Source of the DNA: Ectocarpus siliculosus
Taxonomy: Eukaryota; Sar; Phaeophyceae; Ectocarpales; Ectocarpaceae
Reading direction: 5' to 3'
Length of the DNA stretch: 64,000 bases
Assembly (NCBI GenBank): GCA_000310025.1
Contig: FN649733.1
Location: 1,131,851 to 1,195,850, forward strand
Part shown: positions 46,869-59,694 of the stretch, piece by piece
Numbering within the stretch: the stretch's first letter is position 1
Layout: each line of letters opens with the position of its first letter
Notes under the pieces: generated by a model
Told to the model about the DNA's origin: nothing
The model's database searches: none
What the model saw: only the letters and a program-made list of their open reading frames with translations
Position numbers and translations under genes: made by a program

Positions 46869-47182
46869 CTCCGAAGTGATGTTACTTGTTTCGCTTCAAT
46901 AATGGTCGCCACCCACATCACAAGCGACGGTAGCGTTGTCGAACACACTCCCGGACGCCGCGAGCCCCTCTAGGTTACGCACGAACACGCTCCAAAAGCG
47001 ACGGTGCTCTTACGGGACCACAGATACTACGCGCTCTGCGCTTGGCTGCAACCGCTTCAGGATCGTGTGGTTGAATCTCCCCTCCCGCCTGCCCCCCCCC
47101 CCCCGACTTCTGTGCCTTCCACACGCCTGCCTAGCCGTCGTTCTCACCATACCCCGCACCAGCAACATTATTATTCTCAGTG

Positions 47183-47862
47183 AAGAGATGACATCGTCCT
47201 TCGTCCTACAGCCGCAATTTATCAAGCAAGTCCGATGCCCCAGCTCCTTGCCTCGAGGCTTCGTTTTCCCAGGCAGCACACCGAGCTTCGGCCGCCCAAG
47301 GCTCCTCCTGCTGTCGCTTCCCGTGTCTGCCCGTCCGTCTGATCTGGGACAGCACCCTTCCTTGCGTCCGCGAACAAACGGAGGGCAACCGCCACTGCCC
47401 TGATTCGGCTTGTTGCCTTTCAATTGGTGGTCTTGGGGAGACATGAACGAGAGACGCCCGCCCGCCAAGCTTCGTGTAGTTCTGTTCGGCCGCCAAAGTA
47501 AGCATCTCAGCCATCTCGCCCTCCGGCCATCCGACGGTAGGGTAAGGCTGGCCATGCCACCAGCTTCCCGACATGCTCTACTTGAGCATATACACAGCAG
47601 TTTCTTGCCATCGGAGGAGGTTGGTTGTGCTGTACACAGGGTATACCGGTGGCATATGTATGTATGTAGGTACCGGTGACTAGTCGATGTAGACTAGAGC
47701 TCTGTGTACTGCTGTACAAGTAGTATGTATTTTTTGAAAATTGGAGATTTTATGAAAGAGGCAAAATTTGTTTTGCGAACCGGCATCGCCGGGGACCGCT
47801 GAAATAGCCTGCGACTGGGTCGTTCTCGGAATGTTTCAGGCCGAAAAATTAGTAGTCTATCT
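47183..47862. repeat. Right arm of ~700-bp inverted repeat
   Basis: Reverse complement of 46168-46868, separated from it by a loop of about 310 bp. The loop includes a poly-C tract near 47093-47104 and a stretch with no match in the arms. High arm similarity implies a recent inverted duplication or maintenance by gene conversion. Confidence 0.9.
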
Positions 47863-48660
47863 CTGCAGTCCACCGCGAACAACCCGAGAGGTCCGCCGCT
47901 TGCCAACTGCCAGATTGCTGTTGTGACGTACTGTTATGACGTGGCCACACCACATGGGGAGCTATCGCTCCCGCCAGGCACACACCAAACGCGTCAATGG
48001 CCTCTGTGCGGTACTGGCAAGATGTCTATATGCATGTGAGAGTTTGAATCGAGCCTCGTCCGACGGAAAGCCGTCAATTCGTCTGTGCGTTTGAAGTTCG
48101 ACAACCCACCGGAGATTGCCCCACAGACCAACACATCCCACACACGTTTTTTTCGGCACCAGCCACGTGCAACAACGATGCGCAGTCACCCTCCCTTTGG
48201 GTTGGCTTTTTGTGCTCTCTCTTTCCTCTGTGCTCGGCGGTGGATGGAGTTCGTGTGGATGGGGGTAGGTGGGCACGCGCCGTGCATGCGAGTAGACCGT
48301 GGTCCCGCAACTATGGACGGTGTCACCCAAATCGGGATCCGATTAAATTATTTCACCTTTTTTCAAATCCCGATTTGGTTTTGGGTCGTCCTGTTTTAAG
48401 TCCTAAAGATTCGACGGGTTCCATAACATTTCAGCCAATCAACAACAGAGTTCTTTGGATCTTCCGGTCTTACAACTAAATCTGAATGTGATTTCGAGAT
48501 CTGATTTCTTCGTTAAGACCTACTCTCAGGGGTTGGAGCCTCGGAACATTTTGCCCTTTTTTCGCCTTCAGGTGGTGTTTTCGGTCTGTCGAGGGCATGA
48601 GTGCATGGCTTATTTGCGTACCCATGGGTGCATATAACGTTTGCTGCCCTATCCGATCTG

Positions 48661-51600
48661 TTAGTGACTCTACATGTAACAGAGTGTAAACTGCTGGGAA
48701 CCGCCTGTCTGTTCGGTTGTGGGGAAAAGTTGCAGCTGCAATCGAGGTGTCTACAGAAACCCTTTGGTTTGGCAGGGTCGAGGCACCGAGGCTTTTTTTG
48801 TCGTCAGAGTGTAAACTGCAAGTTCGCGCAAGATTCACAGAGAGTCCGAAGGCATTTTAGCTGTTTAGTACAGTGCACATCCCTTTCGACTGAGGTTATA
48901 TCTCGAACGGGTAGTCTTTCTGTGAGGTTATGAGTACTTTCTAAAACGCATTTCCATCCGCGGGAGAATGAACAAGTCGCGGTACCAGATCATGACATGA
49001 TTCTTCGAACTTTGCCGTCTGGGTCGCGAACGGCTCCAAATCACCTGCTCGATCTTCGCAGAAGGTTGACGCTGTATTTGGCGTCTTTGCAGGTTTCGGC
49101 TATTGTACAGGCTATCTGTTTCGGCACTTCGGCAAGCGAGGTCTGAACTTCGTCATCAAGCAAGATTTGCCAGATTCTCCCGCCACAGCATAAGTGAGAT
49201 TTGGAACGGAATATATTACACCTGCCTACCTATGTACGTAACACAGCAGTAGTTACACATGTGACACATCACAGGACAAGAAAAAGCATGCGGCCGAACA
49301 AGTGCCCATGCCAGGCAATGAGTCGAACTTCACAAAGGTGACGACGTGCGTCCTGTGGCGCACACTCGTAACCTCTCCACACGACCTCGCCTGCCTGCGT
49401 TCCACGGCTGTTGTTGTTGTGCACACTGTGTGGATTTTCCCGCAAAATACAGGAACACTTACCCAGCAGTCGACGAACGTGGTGTACAGCTGAACCCTGT
49501 CTTCTTCTTCGTGGCACCCGCCGCTGTCTCTTATGGCTCTTTTTCTTTAACCGCTTCTGCCGACCAACGCGCACGGTCCTCAGCTCATGTCCTGGGTCAT
49601 GTGCCCATGTATGTGCAACTCAATCACAGCTCGGCCTTCAGGGGGCCCATCTAATGAGACAGACGCACATGAGCCTCTACCTACATAGCCTCATCGGTCC
49701 CATGATCCGGCACCCCTTGATCCAAATCCAAATCCACTTCACCAGTCACATATCTACGACGAAGACGCCCACCGAGACAGAGCTCCACCTAGCTCACCCC
49801 TCGCACCTTCTTCCGTCGAACGGCCGAGGGCGTTCTTCGTGGTCACCACCAGCTCCTCCTCGTTGGCCGCGTCCACCTCGGCGATATCTGCACTGAGTCA
49901 CATGGAAAGCGTTGCCGCCGGTTGGCCTACAGTGTACACAACAGCAGCAAGCAGTTGTCACAGAAGGACACAATCCACTGAAGACCGTCGGGTGGTACTA
50001 AGCAGAGTCTAGACTACAACTTGTACAAATGGTAGTCTAGACCTACCTGTAGCCTCGATTTACACCCTGAAAAAAAACAGATCTTCGCAAGATAGCGCCG
50101 ACCGATCATGTTCATTCGTCCATGATATCGGCCTTGAATACCTTCTACATGCACTCTCTCTCTCTCTGGCCCTGGATACCTCTCTCACCTACGGCTGCTG
50201 TCCACCCTCATTTGCGAATAGCTCCTGAACTCGCATTTTCTGCAATTCCGTGCGACACAATACATTTCCTCATCGACCACGACTGGTGATCTCGTGTTAT
50301 TCTTCGCCCATCCACCGGGCGCTGAATCGAAAGGTACCGAGATATGTTGTCTGTAGGCATTTGATGACGCTAAATTAGCGCGCGGTTTATAGCCCGCCGA
50401 GCAGGGTGGGCCTAAAATAGAGCGTGCAATCTTTGCCTGAAACCCCCCTCAGCGCACACTTGTAGAGAGGTGATACGAAAATTCGGGCCCGTGCCTCGCA
50501 GCGAAAACAATTTAGGGGCATTCTTTTTCGCCGGCGAGAAGGCATATCGTGACCCCTTTTCCCACCGATATTGACATACGCAGTTTATGCACCAATAGCT
50601 GAAGCAGTTCAACGCACAGCTCGTGGAAATGCCTCCTTTTGAAAGGTTATTTTCCGATTCCGTGCCCCCTCATCCCCAACACCATAGAACCTATTACCGA
50701 GCCAAAGTTTTTGGGCTTGCGGCGAGAAAACACAAGCAGCACGCTGCCGTTAGTCTCGCCCCTCGTCTAGCGACATCAACGAAAACTCAACCCAGCAAGT
50801 CCACATGATATAAAGACGAGCTAGATTTAACAGCAGTCATCGCCACATTCTCGCAACGGACAGCAGTGACGCGCAGGAAAGGCACCGTGGTACGAAACAC
50901 ACAAGTCTGCAAAGATCTCTTGAGCCTACTGCAAGCCCCCAACACAACACGGCTGGCAACAACTGACAGTGATGAGTACTTCGAATCAAACCTCCTCCGA
51001 ATCGACACCCAGAAAACCACAGAAGCAAACTCCAAGCGCCGAAAATATTGGTGAGCCGGACACACGTACTTCTTATGTACCACCACTGTTAGCGAGTCAG
51101 ACCCAGAACAGTAAGTCAGGCAGGCCAACAGTGAGGCGACGCGGCACCTGCCACACATACCAAGGCCGCCTTCCATCTGTTGCGGATGGATCGAGCACCA
51201 TATTACAGTAAGCACCAGCCAACGAACGTGCACACCAACACCCATGAAACACTTGCACGTGACAGCACTAGACGCACAGAACAACACACGCACATGAGGG
51301 CAGCACACAACCAACACTCGCGCAAGCTAACACCTTCCAGAAAACAGTAACACAAACCAACTAGATACACCACGATCACACCATGGCCGGCGGACTAACT
51401 AACGCCTCGCGCTAGAGAGACCGCCCGCGCTGGGGCTCGGTTTACGCATGCTAGATTCAGATATTTACACCCTACCGGCATGCAGACCTATCAATCACGG
51501 GCACGCATCCAGCCGCTGTAATACCCCACAAAATAAAATTCCAATAGCCAGCCTGAAGCCAGGGACGTCACAGACTTCCCATCAGCGTTTCACTCGCAAC

Positions 51601-51773
51601 CTCTACCACTTGAAATCTAGCACGCTTGGTATGATGATGAGACAGCAGGCATCGGATCATCTACCTAGAACGGGCTTTGTCCGGCAAATCGAAAGCCAGA
51701 CACATCAGCACAGCCCCTACCCCCTCCCACGCCAAAAATTATCTCTGATTCATCAGTATGGCGTAAAAAGCTT
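48661..51773. other. Intergenic; no supported gene
   Basis: Beyond the inverted-repeat element and downstream of the GT8 gene. A short hairpin, 'gtctagacta' with 'tagtctagac', occurs at about 50007-50041, and a CT microsatellite at 50155-50168. The duplicated phrase 'cagagtgtaaactgc' at about 48680 and 48806 may mark decayed repeats. Open frames here lack any domain or splice support. Confidence 0.45.
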
Positions 51774-54700
51774 CTACGCGGTGTGATGATCAGACAAAGG
51801 CGAGAGGTTGTTCAGGGCGGCTCTTTCCGCCTGCATCTCAAGACGGTTGCTTCTCGACATCCGCCGACCGCGCTTCCAGCTACCGCAACCCGCCCCTACG
51901 CCGCCGCCACCACCGCTGCCGCCACTGCCCCCGCTACTGACACCTTTGGTGCTAGTACCATTACTACTGTCGAATGACCTCGCGTGCGCGGCCCAAAGGG
52001 GCGGCAGACGCACCGCGGAAAACGTGAACGCTACCAGCAGGGCGAGCAGCCGACCTATCCCCGGGACAACCTCGCGGCTGGCTGGAAACCCGTTGAGGCC
52101 CACCCATAGCGGGGCTGACACGAGGGATGTCTGGGGAGCGGGGGGCAAGGGCGGGTGTGTGGAGAAGGGGGGTCAAGGTAGAGTTGAAGACGCCTAGGTC
52201 ATCGGAGGGAGAGCGGCCGGCGATGCAACCTTAACACGAGCCTGTCGAACAAGGCATACTTTTCGCACAGCCATACATAGAGTGGTGGTTGCTGCGTAAG
52301 GCCACACAAGGCCAAGGGATTCGGCTGGCCTTTTTGTATACCGGGCACCCGACACACTTCTCAGGCAGACTACGAGCCAACTTGAATACTATCCCATCTG
52401 TGTCAAGCGAAATTCGCCGGCCTGACACAGGGCGAACCGGCCGCTCTGCTTCTGCTGTACTCTTGTTGAAGAAAGGAAGTCATTCACGTGCCCCAAGGAG
52501 GTCAACTCACCGCCATCGCCGAGAGAAACACAAGGTGCGCCATCGTCTCCGTCAGCGCCAGCCGCCGCGGCCCGCACGGACCCCCCACGCTCGCACCCCC
52601 CTGCTTCCCCGTCCCCTCCACCACACCGCTGCCACCGATGATTCCGCCGCCCGCCGTCGTAGCACTTGCTTGCCCTCCCGGCGGTTGCGGCACGGCCCCC
52701 GTACCGGTAGCCCGCCGGGGCCCCGGGCACGCCCCCACCGGAGGCGCCATCATTGGCGTTGCCGTGCAACCGCCGTCGCCGTTGCTGGCGGCGTCGAGCT
52801 CGAGCGCGTTGTCCCGTGGGGTCGAAGCTGCGAAGACTTTGTGCGCCTTGAGGGATACGAGCACGAGGTAGGAGCCTTTTTTGAAAAGGAGCGAGTACAC
52901 GCGGAACGCGAGAGGGGGTGGGGGGTTAGGTACTCTGTCTACCAAATAACTGACGTGCTCGGCGCGTTATTATGCCGCAGGAGCCGGGCCGTGTCATGTA
53001 GGGTAACACCGGTACACAACCAAACATATCTAAGCAAAGATGTACCGGATCATCGCCTGAGAGAACATGCTATCCGGAAAACTTGGAAGGGGGCAGGGAA
53101 AAGGTTTTTGTGGTCACTCAGCTCTTGCCTACACATGGACGTTAAACTACTGCCGTCCGGACCAAGGCAGCACAGAGCAACGCCGCCGTTCTGCGGAGTC
53201 ACAAACATTATGTACACTTGTTTTCCATTCTTAAGCGGGGGGTAGACAAGGCGCCGCTTTCAACCTTCGGGTTACCAAAGTATCAAAGGTTAAGAAGAAC
53301 GTGACAAGGTTAACGTTTCCCTCAGAAACGGTACTTTAGTGCACAAAATTGTGCTGAACGGGAGTATGGTTGGAGCACAGCAGTATGCCCCTCACGAGCA
53401 CGTGCCGAAAACGAACCGCAGTCACCTTCGGCGATGATCACCAAGGCCGTCGCCCGGCCCCAAAAAAACGCCCATGCTGCTTCGGGGCGCGCTGCGCCGA
53501 GTCTCGTGGTGGGGACGGCTTTGAACGCGAGTACCGCAGCGGAGAGGGCCAGCACTAGCCCCATTGTCAGATTGAAGACACTGCCGAAAAGGCTCCTCGC
53601 ATTAAGAGCGTTCACGGGAATCTGGTCGGGGGGAGTCGACGGTGAAAAATGAGAAACGTGCCAATACCGGGGGTATGTCGACACGCCGTGTTTGTTTCGT
53701 ATCAATCGACCAGCTGAGGTGCTGCACGACGAATTTATGGGTTTGGAATGGCATGTGCAACAGTGTTCACACGACTCTACATCCGCAACTGCTGGACGCT
53801 GCGCCGGACCGCGATCACTTCGTGCATGACGTGTGAGCGGCAAGAGATGTGAGCCTGGGTACCTTCTATTCGGAACTTACCGTATATCGTGCGAGCGCGA
53901 TGCACATGTTGCGTAGAGCCCTCCGCGTGGCTGTCCAGCGCTTAGCCGCCTAGTCTCCGGGAAAACATGCGTTAGACACCGAAGCAGCAGGACCACCACT
54001 ATCAGCACCAGCGTAGAACAGGATACAACACTTCACGACTTGGGTGGGGGGTATGCCTTGCCGCAGCACGTTCGTCTGTGTAATTTCATAGCACAAGTGT
54101 CATCGAAAGCTCCCAAAACGAAGTTGACACAGTGCTTCAAGCAATGGAGAAACACATGGTCTATATACCTAACACATCTCTCCATTCTATTATTTGGTCA
54201 TTGCGAGCAAGGCCCTCGAGGCTCTCAGCCTGGCAACAACATCCAGTGGCGAAGACGTTTTCGAGAAGTAAGGGCCAACCAATCAAGGCGCAGACCATCC
54301 CAGGTCACCAACCCTGCTCCAGTCGGCGGGAACCAGACGTGCTGTTGCCTCCGGTACTCTTGAGGTAAATATTTGTAGGAGCACCGTTACGAGGGCACAA
54401 GCAAGGGTTCGTGCACGACCGGTACAACGAACAACACCAAGAATCACCCTTGAACGAGGGCCATCATCATCTTAAAAGGCCTCAGCACCGAGTTATGCCC
54501 ATACACCACCGGCACACGAATAACGAATAACGTCAAGAGTCGTCGGGCTACCATCGTCTTAAATAGGCCTCAAAAACGAGAAGTATCTTCAAAGGCCACA
54601 AGAAACATTCAGGTACACGCGAACGCCAACAAAAGAGAGGGATGGCTCTCGAGACTCACCCGCCAAAGCACGGCCACCACAATAAGGGGCGCAAGCCCGT

Positions 54701-57700
54701 GCACGGCCTGGCCCACTACCCCGTTCCATCTCGGTCTTCTCCCTCTGCCTCTCCTTGTCCTACCAGCGCCCTTGTTCGCCTTTTCGCCGCCGCCGCCGCC
54801 GCCCAGGCGGGGCGAACTCGCTTTCCTTCCGTCTAGGCGATGGAACGCTTCCAGCCAGAGGTCTACGTACGGGAGGAACGGGTAGGTCCACCAATTCCTG
54901 TTCCGTATGGTGAAATAGCACAGTATTTGGTTGAGTAGCGGGGGCATATTCATCCGGGCAACGGGGAGGGGGGGGGGTCAGCCCACAAGACGCGCTGCAC
55001 AATCTATATCGTCGTGTTTCGCCTTCCGACTCGCTTTGTTCAAGAAGAAAAAGAAGGGTGCAACACGAGCGCGAAAAGAAAACAGCACGGTGCGTCACAG
55101 CACCAGCGACGCGATCCGATGTGAAACGCCCCCGGAAAAACGCCGGTTTAGCGTGATTCAACCCTCAGGCGCCTTTCCATAAAGGGGATGGGGCCGGTTA
55201 GGATCTCGTGATCGTTTGAACGACACGTGAACAGCTGCAGGAGGTTAGGTTCCACAAAGCCAGCAAGTTCACAGCCAAGAACAGTTAACGGTGCAATCGA
55301 ACAATGTCCGCCACATCACCCGCAACACTACACAGAAATGGGCCGTTGGGCGGATTGGAAGCGCATCGTCACTGCGAGCACATCCCGTATGTGTCTATTC
55401 TTGTACTTGGAGCACAAACTGTAGCACAAGGGTGGAAGATCTTCGGGCGTAGGTTGGCGCCAAACTAGCGAGGACTACGGGCTCTTGCAACAAGGCTCAA
55501 CGGTACATGATGTCCCGCCGAAGGATAGAGGGGACACGATTGAAGCTCCTCCCTAAACATCAAGCTCAAGAGGAACGATCCACACTACAAGAGTCAGCCG
55601 GAAAGAAGAGGCAATACTAGCAACATATCCTACCGCACTACACCCGACGCATCCCACGGAACTACACTCTCGTGTGAACACCTCCGCCGCTCCAATCCCC
55701 TCCCTCCCAGCTCGCCGGCTCTTCCCCTCCCACACACACTCCCCTCCTCTCACCAGGGCTTGGCTGTGCCGAAAGTGAAGTGCAAGATCTTGACCTTCTT
55801 GCGCCGCTTCCAGTCCGCCGGCGCCTCTGGCCCGGCCTCCTTCCCCTGCACCACCTGCAAGTCCCCATCCACGAACAGGAGAGGCCAGTCGCCGTTGTAC
55901 CTCGTGGGCAGCCTCTTGCAGCCCCAGCCCTTAGGCCGAACCCACTCCGACCCCTCGCCCGCTAGCCTCCGCCGCCGGGTTCCCCCTTCCCCTTCCATCG
56001 CCCCCGCCCGCCTCTCTCCCCCAACCATGTCTTCGACCCCCCGTCCCTCCACAAGTAAGCCATCCAACTCTCGGCCCCCTCCTAACGCTCTTCTTCGGCC
56101 CCCGCCACCGCCGCCCCCGCCGTTGATTTCTTCCACACCAGAGCCGACCCCAGCGAGGCGTGACCCGAGGATGGGATAAGGCTCGAACGCCGGACAGGCC
56201 GCGAAGTATGGGTAGAAGGAGTTCAAGAACCCCTGGTCGCTGCAGCATTTTTATATTTAAATTGTTGTGGTTTCGAGGTCGCGAAGAAGGTTCACGTGGG
56301 ATCGCACAAGACGTGTGTTTTGAGAGAGCGCGCGGGAGGAATGAGGGGGCGGGGGGGCAGGGGAGATCTTGTCAATGGCGCGACAAAAATTTTGGTAGCG
56401 CGACCGTTCATGCGACCTACCATGGTTAGGCCGTCGCTTAGAGGTAATTTGCGCAAAAGGCAAAGCCTCACTCTGCTTACAAGACCGACATCGGCCATCG
56501 CCAGCACAGCAAGTTGCGAGTATGGCAGGAGCCGAAACACGCGGTATCAACACCACCTAAGCAACAAATACATAGCGCCGGTTCTTCCAATACCGCGCGT
56601 CTTCGGTTTCCATGAGGTCCAGGCAAAGAATGCCCCGGAGAGTACGATTACCAAGCACTCCTGCGCCCGAAACGGTTGCACCACACACACAAGCTTCAAA
56701 CTTGCGACCGCAGTCGTCGCTCGCCGGTTTTCCCCACGGAAACGCTTACCCTCCCGTGTACGAGTCTAGCTCCCCGATGAGATCGTGCATGTGGCCGTAC
56801 AGCTCCTTGCTGGGAGTGATGACCACGACGCCCGAGTTGAGCAGCTCGGAGTGGCGCATCACGGCGCAGAACGGCTCGCACTCGAAGAGCTCGTCGATGT
56901 TCTCGAGCACGAGCGTGTCCGCGTCAAGGAAGACTATGCGGTCGTACTCCTCCTCCATCTCCACGATGAGGAGCTTGGTGTACACAAACACCAAGCGGGA
57001 CTGGAAGTTCTGGTTGGGGTTCGTCTCGACCGCCACGGGTCGAACGCTGTTGTTCATTCAAGACGTGGACGGGTGTACAGACGTCGTTTCCGGACAGATG
57101 TTGCATGAGAGAGACTAAATCTGGTGAGAACTGTCTTTTTTTGGGGGGGGAGGGGGGTAGAAAACGTACACCTGAAGAGGATGGGGTGTTTCCGCTGCCT
57201 CAGGTCGAAACAGAGTGTTTTCCAGACACAAGCTGTTGGCCGCAGAATACAAGAAGGACTCAGACGATCTATCGTCACGTACTACACGGACGATGCGGGA
57301 GGTGATGCGCCCACAGCGATGGAAAAGGGTTATCATCGTGCAAGGTCAGTCCAACGGTGGGAAACAATGAATTTTGTCTCCCTCAATGTGGTATAGAGCT
57401 GAACGCTTTCATTTGTCAGCTGGTTAGCGCGGTCGATGAATGCCAAAAAGAAGCACACAATACACACACGTTGCCAGGATGCTCGTGAATACATGCGTCC
57501 CTCCTCCAAGCTCCTGCCTGCACGGCTGTTGTTACTAATAAACAGAAAGTCGGTATGAAGTGACAACTACAACAGCAGTCAGTCAGAAAGTGGAGAAATG
57601 GGCCATAATATCCACCATGGACAATCATAAATTTCAGAGCAGGCGCAAGGGCGATGCGCACGTTGTTAGAAAGTAACTGCATCCACGTTTGTTCATCGTA

Positions 57701-58404
57701 TTTTCAAACTCCATCGTCTGCGGTGTACATAGCGAGCGAGAGAGAGAGACGGGCGGGAGAAAGAACAATTTTCTAGTTTCATTTTTTGCCGTCGCACGGA
57801 GACACTCTCGTACAAACGCAACGCACACCAGCTCCTCCGTCGAACCCCACACTCACATCCAGCCGTCCTCGGCGAGTTTTTGCCTTGTCTCTTGCCGCAC
57901 GTCCGGGGTCACCAGGACAACGGTATCCGCGCTCGTCCCGCTCTCCCGCAGGCTCTGGCCGAGGGCGCGCGTCCCCTCGATGAAATCGCTGTACAGCAGG
58001 GTGGCGTAGGCTCTTCTCGACGGCTGGGCAGCAGCAACGGAGGCAGGTGAAGCCTTGCTGTGCTGGTGCTGCGTCGATGCACCTCCGTCGCTGCCTTTCT
58101 TCGCGGCATCCAAGGCGCGTGCGGCGAAATGCCTCGTATCCGCCGTTGTTCCCGAAGCCGCCGCTGCCACCGCATCTGCTGGCAACTGGTGATGATGATG
58201 CCTATACTCCTCTGCTCCTTTCACGTCCACGGTCGATGCTCCCAAGATTGGAGAGCCTACCGCCGATGAGACGATAGTCAAGACATCGAGCGCGAGTGCA
58301 CCACAGGCGGCGGCTGGTCCTATAACCCGCATATAGCCGCACAGCGAAGCCGAGTGACGGACACACATGATCGATAATCTGCGGTGCAGTGACGGAGTAT
58401 CCAA
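51774..58404 (-). CDS. GT8 family glycosyltransferase (glycogenin/PGSIP-like) with C-terminal membrane segments
   Basis: Seven exons in exact phase: 57857-58404, 56750-57046, 55754-56239, 54660-54897, 53426-53621, 52511-52827, 51774-52130, totalling 2439 nt (812 aa) to a TAG. The start is the most upstream in-frame Met; Met at 58368 or 58335 would put the hydrophobic segment GPAAACGALALDVLTIVSSA nearer the N-terminus as a signal or anchor. The catalytic domain shows YATLLYSDFIEGTRALGQSL, NPNQNFQSRLVFVYTKL, the metal-binding DxD in DRIVFLDADTLVLENIDEL, LNSGVVVITPS, GDQGFLNSFYPYFA, LPTRYNGDWPLL and ILHFTFGTAKPW. It should transfer a sugar from a UDP donor in the secretory pathway. The C-terminal half has about four hydrophobic segments (LAPLIVVAVLW, FNLTMGLVLALSAAVLAF, AHLVFLSAMA, LLALLVAFTFSAV), as in plant PGSIP6/7/8 (inositol-phosphorylceramide glucuronosyltransferases). 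Acceptor and donor sugar cannot be fixed from sequence. A Gly/Arg-rich insert of about 75 residues separates the DQGFLN and LPTRYN motifs. Confidence 0.93.
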
Positions 58405-58695
58405 AAAGCGATTTTGTACCCGCCCCGCCCATTTTCATTCCGCGTCCCCCCCGCCCGGAAACGCCATGGAACACGCTTCACGCTGCTGCAGTAGTCTGTC
58501 ACCACTCAGTCGCTGCTGCTGCCGCTGCTCTTCCTCTCTTGGTGCACTCCGACGACTATGATACGGGGGAGGAGGCTTGGACAGGCGTGGAAAGCCCAGC
58601 AGTGCCAGCGATCTTTGAGTGGCAGCAGCAATTCGACAGGAACGACAACGGCAGCGGGGGGAGTTCCGCCGCCTGCTGCTTCGGCTGCGACATCA

Positions 58696-58696
58696 T

Positions 58697-58727
<31 letters not shown>

Positions 58728-58738
58728 CAGCAGCAGCT
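58696..58738. repeat. CAG microsatellite
   Basis: About 14 CAG units with one TAG interruption. Confidence 0.9.
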
Positions 58739-59459
58739 TTGCAGGGGAGGCCACAGTGGACAAGGGTGCGGCGAAAGCGGCAGCAGCGGCGGCACCCGTC
58801 GTCGTTTCACCAAGGAGTTCATGGAGGCCCAGCGAGGCTCACAAGACCTCGGCCACTCGGCGCGCGCGCAGCGAGGTGAACGGCATGCACGTGCATCCAT
58901 GTGTAGACAACAGCAGTGTCCCTCTTGACCTCGATTGCTGATCCGAGAGGGCATCGTTGCTCATATTGTGACCTTGCTCGACTCTGAGCTACTGATCTTT
59001 GTGTCAGGGGCAGGGAGAAAACACTGGAGGCATGGTGTGCAGATGTACTATTGTTGACGATGTTGTTTATGAGCGCGACTTCTATATCTAGACAAACTGC
59101 TGTCGGTATGTACCGTATGCCCCAGACATTGCACGTAGACTACCCCTCGAAGCAGCTTCGTGCGCGTCCTTGCGCTGTTGGCACCATCGCGTGTTCTGGC
59201 TATTTGCGCAGTGAGTGCTGGCGGTGAGCAAGAGCACACACCGGTCGTTTTGAAACAACGATAAGCAAAAAAGAGTGTCACAGCAGGTGGTAGTAAACCA
59301 GGCAATGAGTGTACTGCTGTAGACTACCGAGTTGCCCTGGGGAGGCCTCTCCCCCCCCCCCCCCCCCGAAGTACCATGCAGGTGCACCCCGGAAAAAGGG
59401 TCCGTTTACTTCGTCCTGCAACGAGGATCACGGCTTTGATAGCAGCGGAGATGGATAAG

Positions 59460-59694
59460 TAAAATCTAGACAGGAGGTCGATCAGCAGCAAGGCGAACGT
59501 ATCTGTTTCAGGCGCATGAAGAATTTTTCCTCGACGTTCCCGCGGACCCCTCAAATGGTGTTCAAAACCGCCGGGATACATAAAATCTAGACAGGAGATC
59601 GATCAGCAGCAAGGCGAACATATCTGTTTCAGGCGCATGAACAATTTTTGTTGACGTTCTCGCGGACCTCTCAAATGGCGTTCAAAACCGCCGC
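59460..59694. repeat. Tandem duplication, ~121-bp unit x2
   Basis: Unit 1 at 59460-59580 and unit 2 at 59581-59694. Both start 'taaaatctagacaggag' and carry 'gatcagcagcaaggcgaac', 'tctgtttcaggcgcatga' and 'gttcaaaaccgcc'. They differ by about ten substitutions, so the duplication is fairly recent. Confidence 0.85.

Larger units (their letters stand above)
45470..48660. mobile_element. Inverted-repeat element (foldback-like), outer extent
   Basis: Outer pairs in inverted orientation are 45484-45530 ('gcacccatggggtacgc', 'taagccatgcacccat') with 48596-48640, and 46038-46075 ('tcttaacgaagaaatcag', 'atctcgaaatcac') with 48487-48523. Inside them lie the much longer arms 46168-46868 and 47183-47862. 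The left side carries extra tandem repeats (45600-45905). No transposase or reverse transcriptase was recognised, so this would be a non-autonomous or decayed element. Its ends and target-site duplication are not determined. Confidence 0.6.

Noticed and set aside
47010..47574. Open frames of 181 and 122 codons, and similar frames at 46340-46837
   Set aside because: They lie in the two arms of an inverted repeat and mirror each other. No known transposase, reverse transcriptase or other domain is visible, so the similarity reflects DNA duplication.
57333..57566. A 77-codon frame between GT8 exons 1 and 2 (QLTNESVQLYTT)
   Set aside because: Exons 57857-58404 and 56750-57046 join directly in phase across the conserved region, leaving no room for this as coding sequence.
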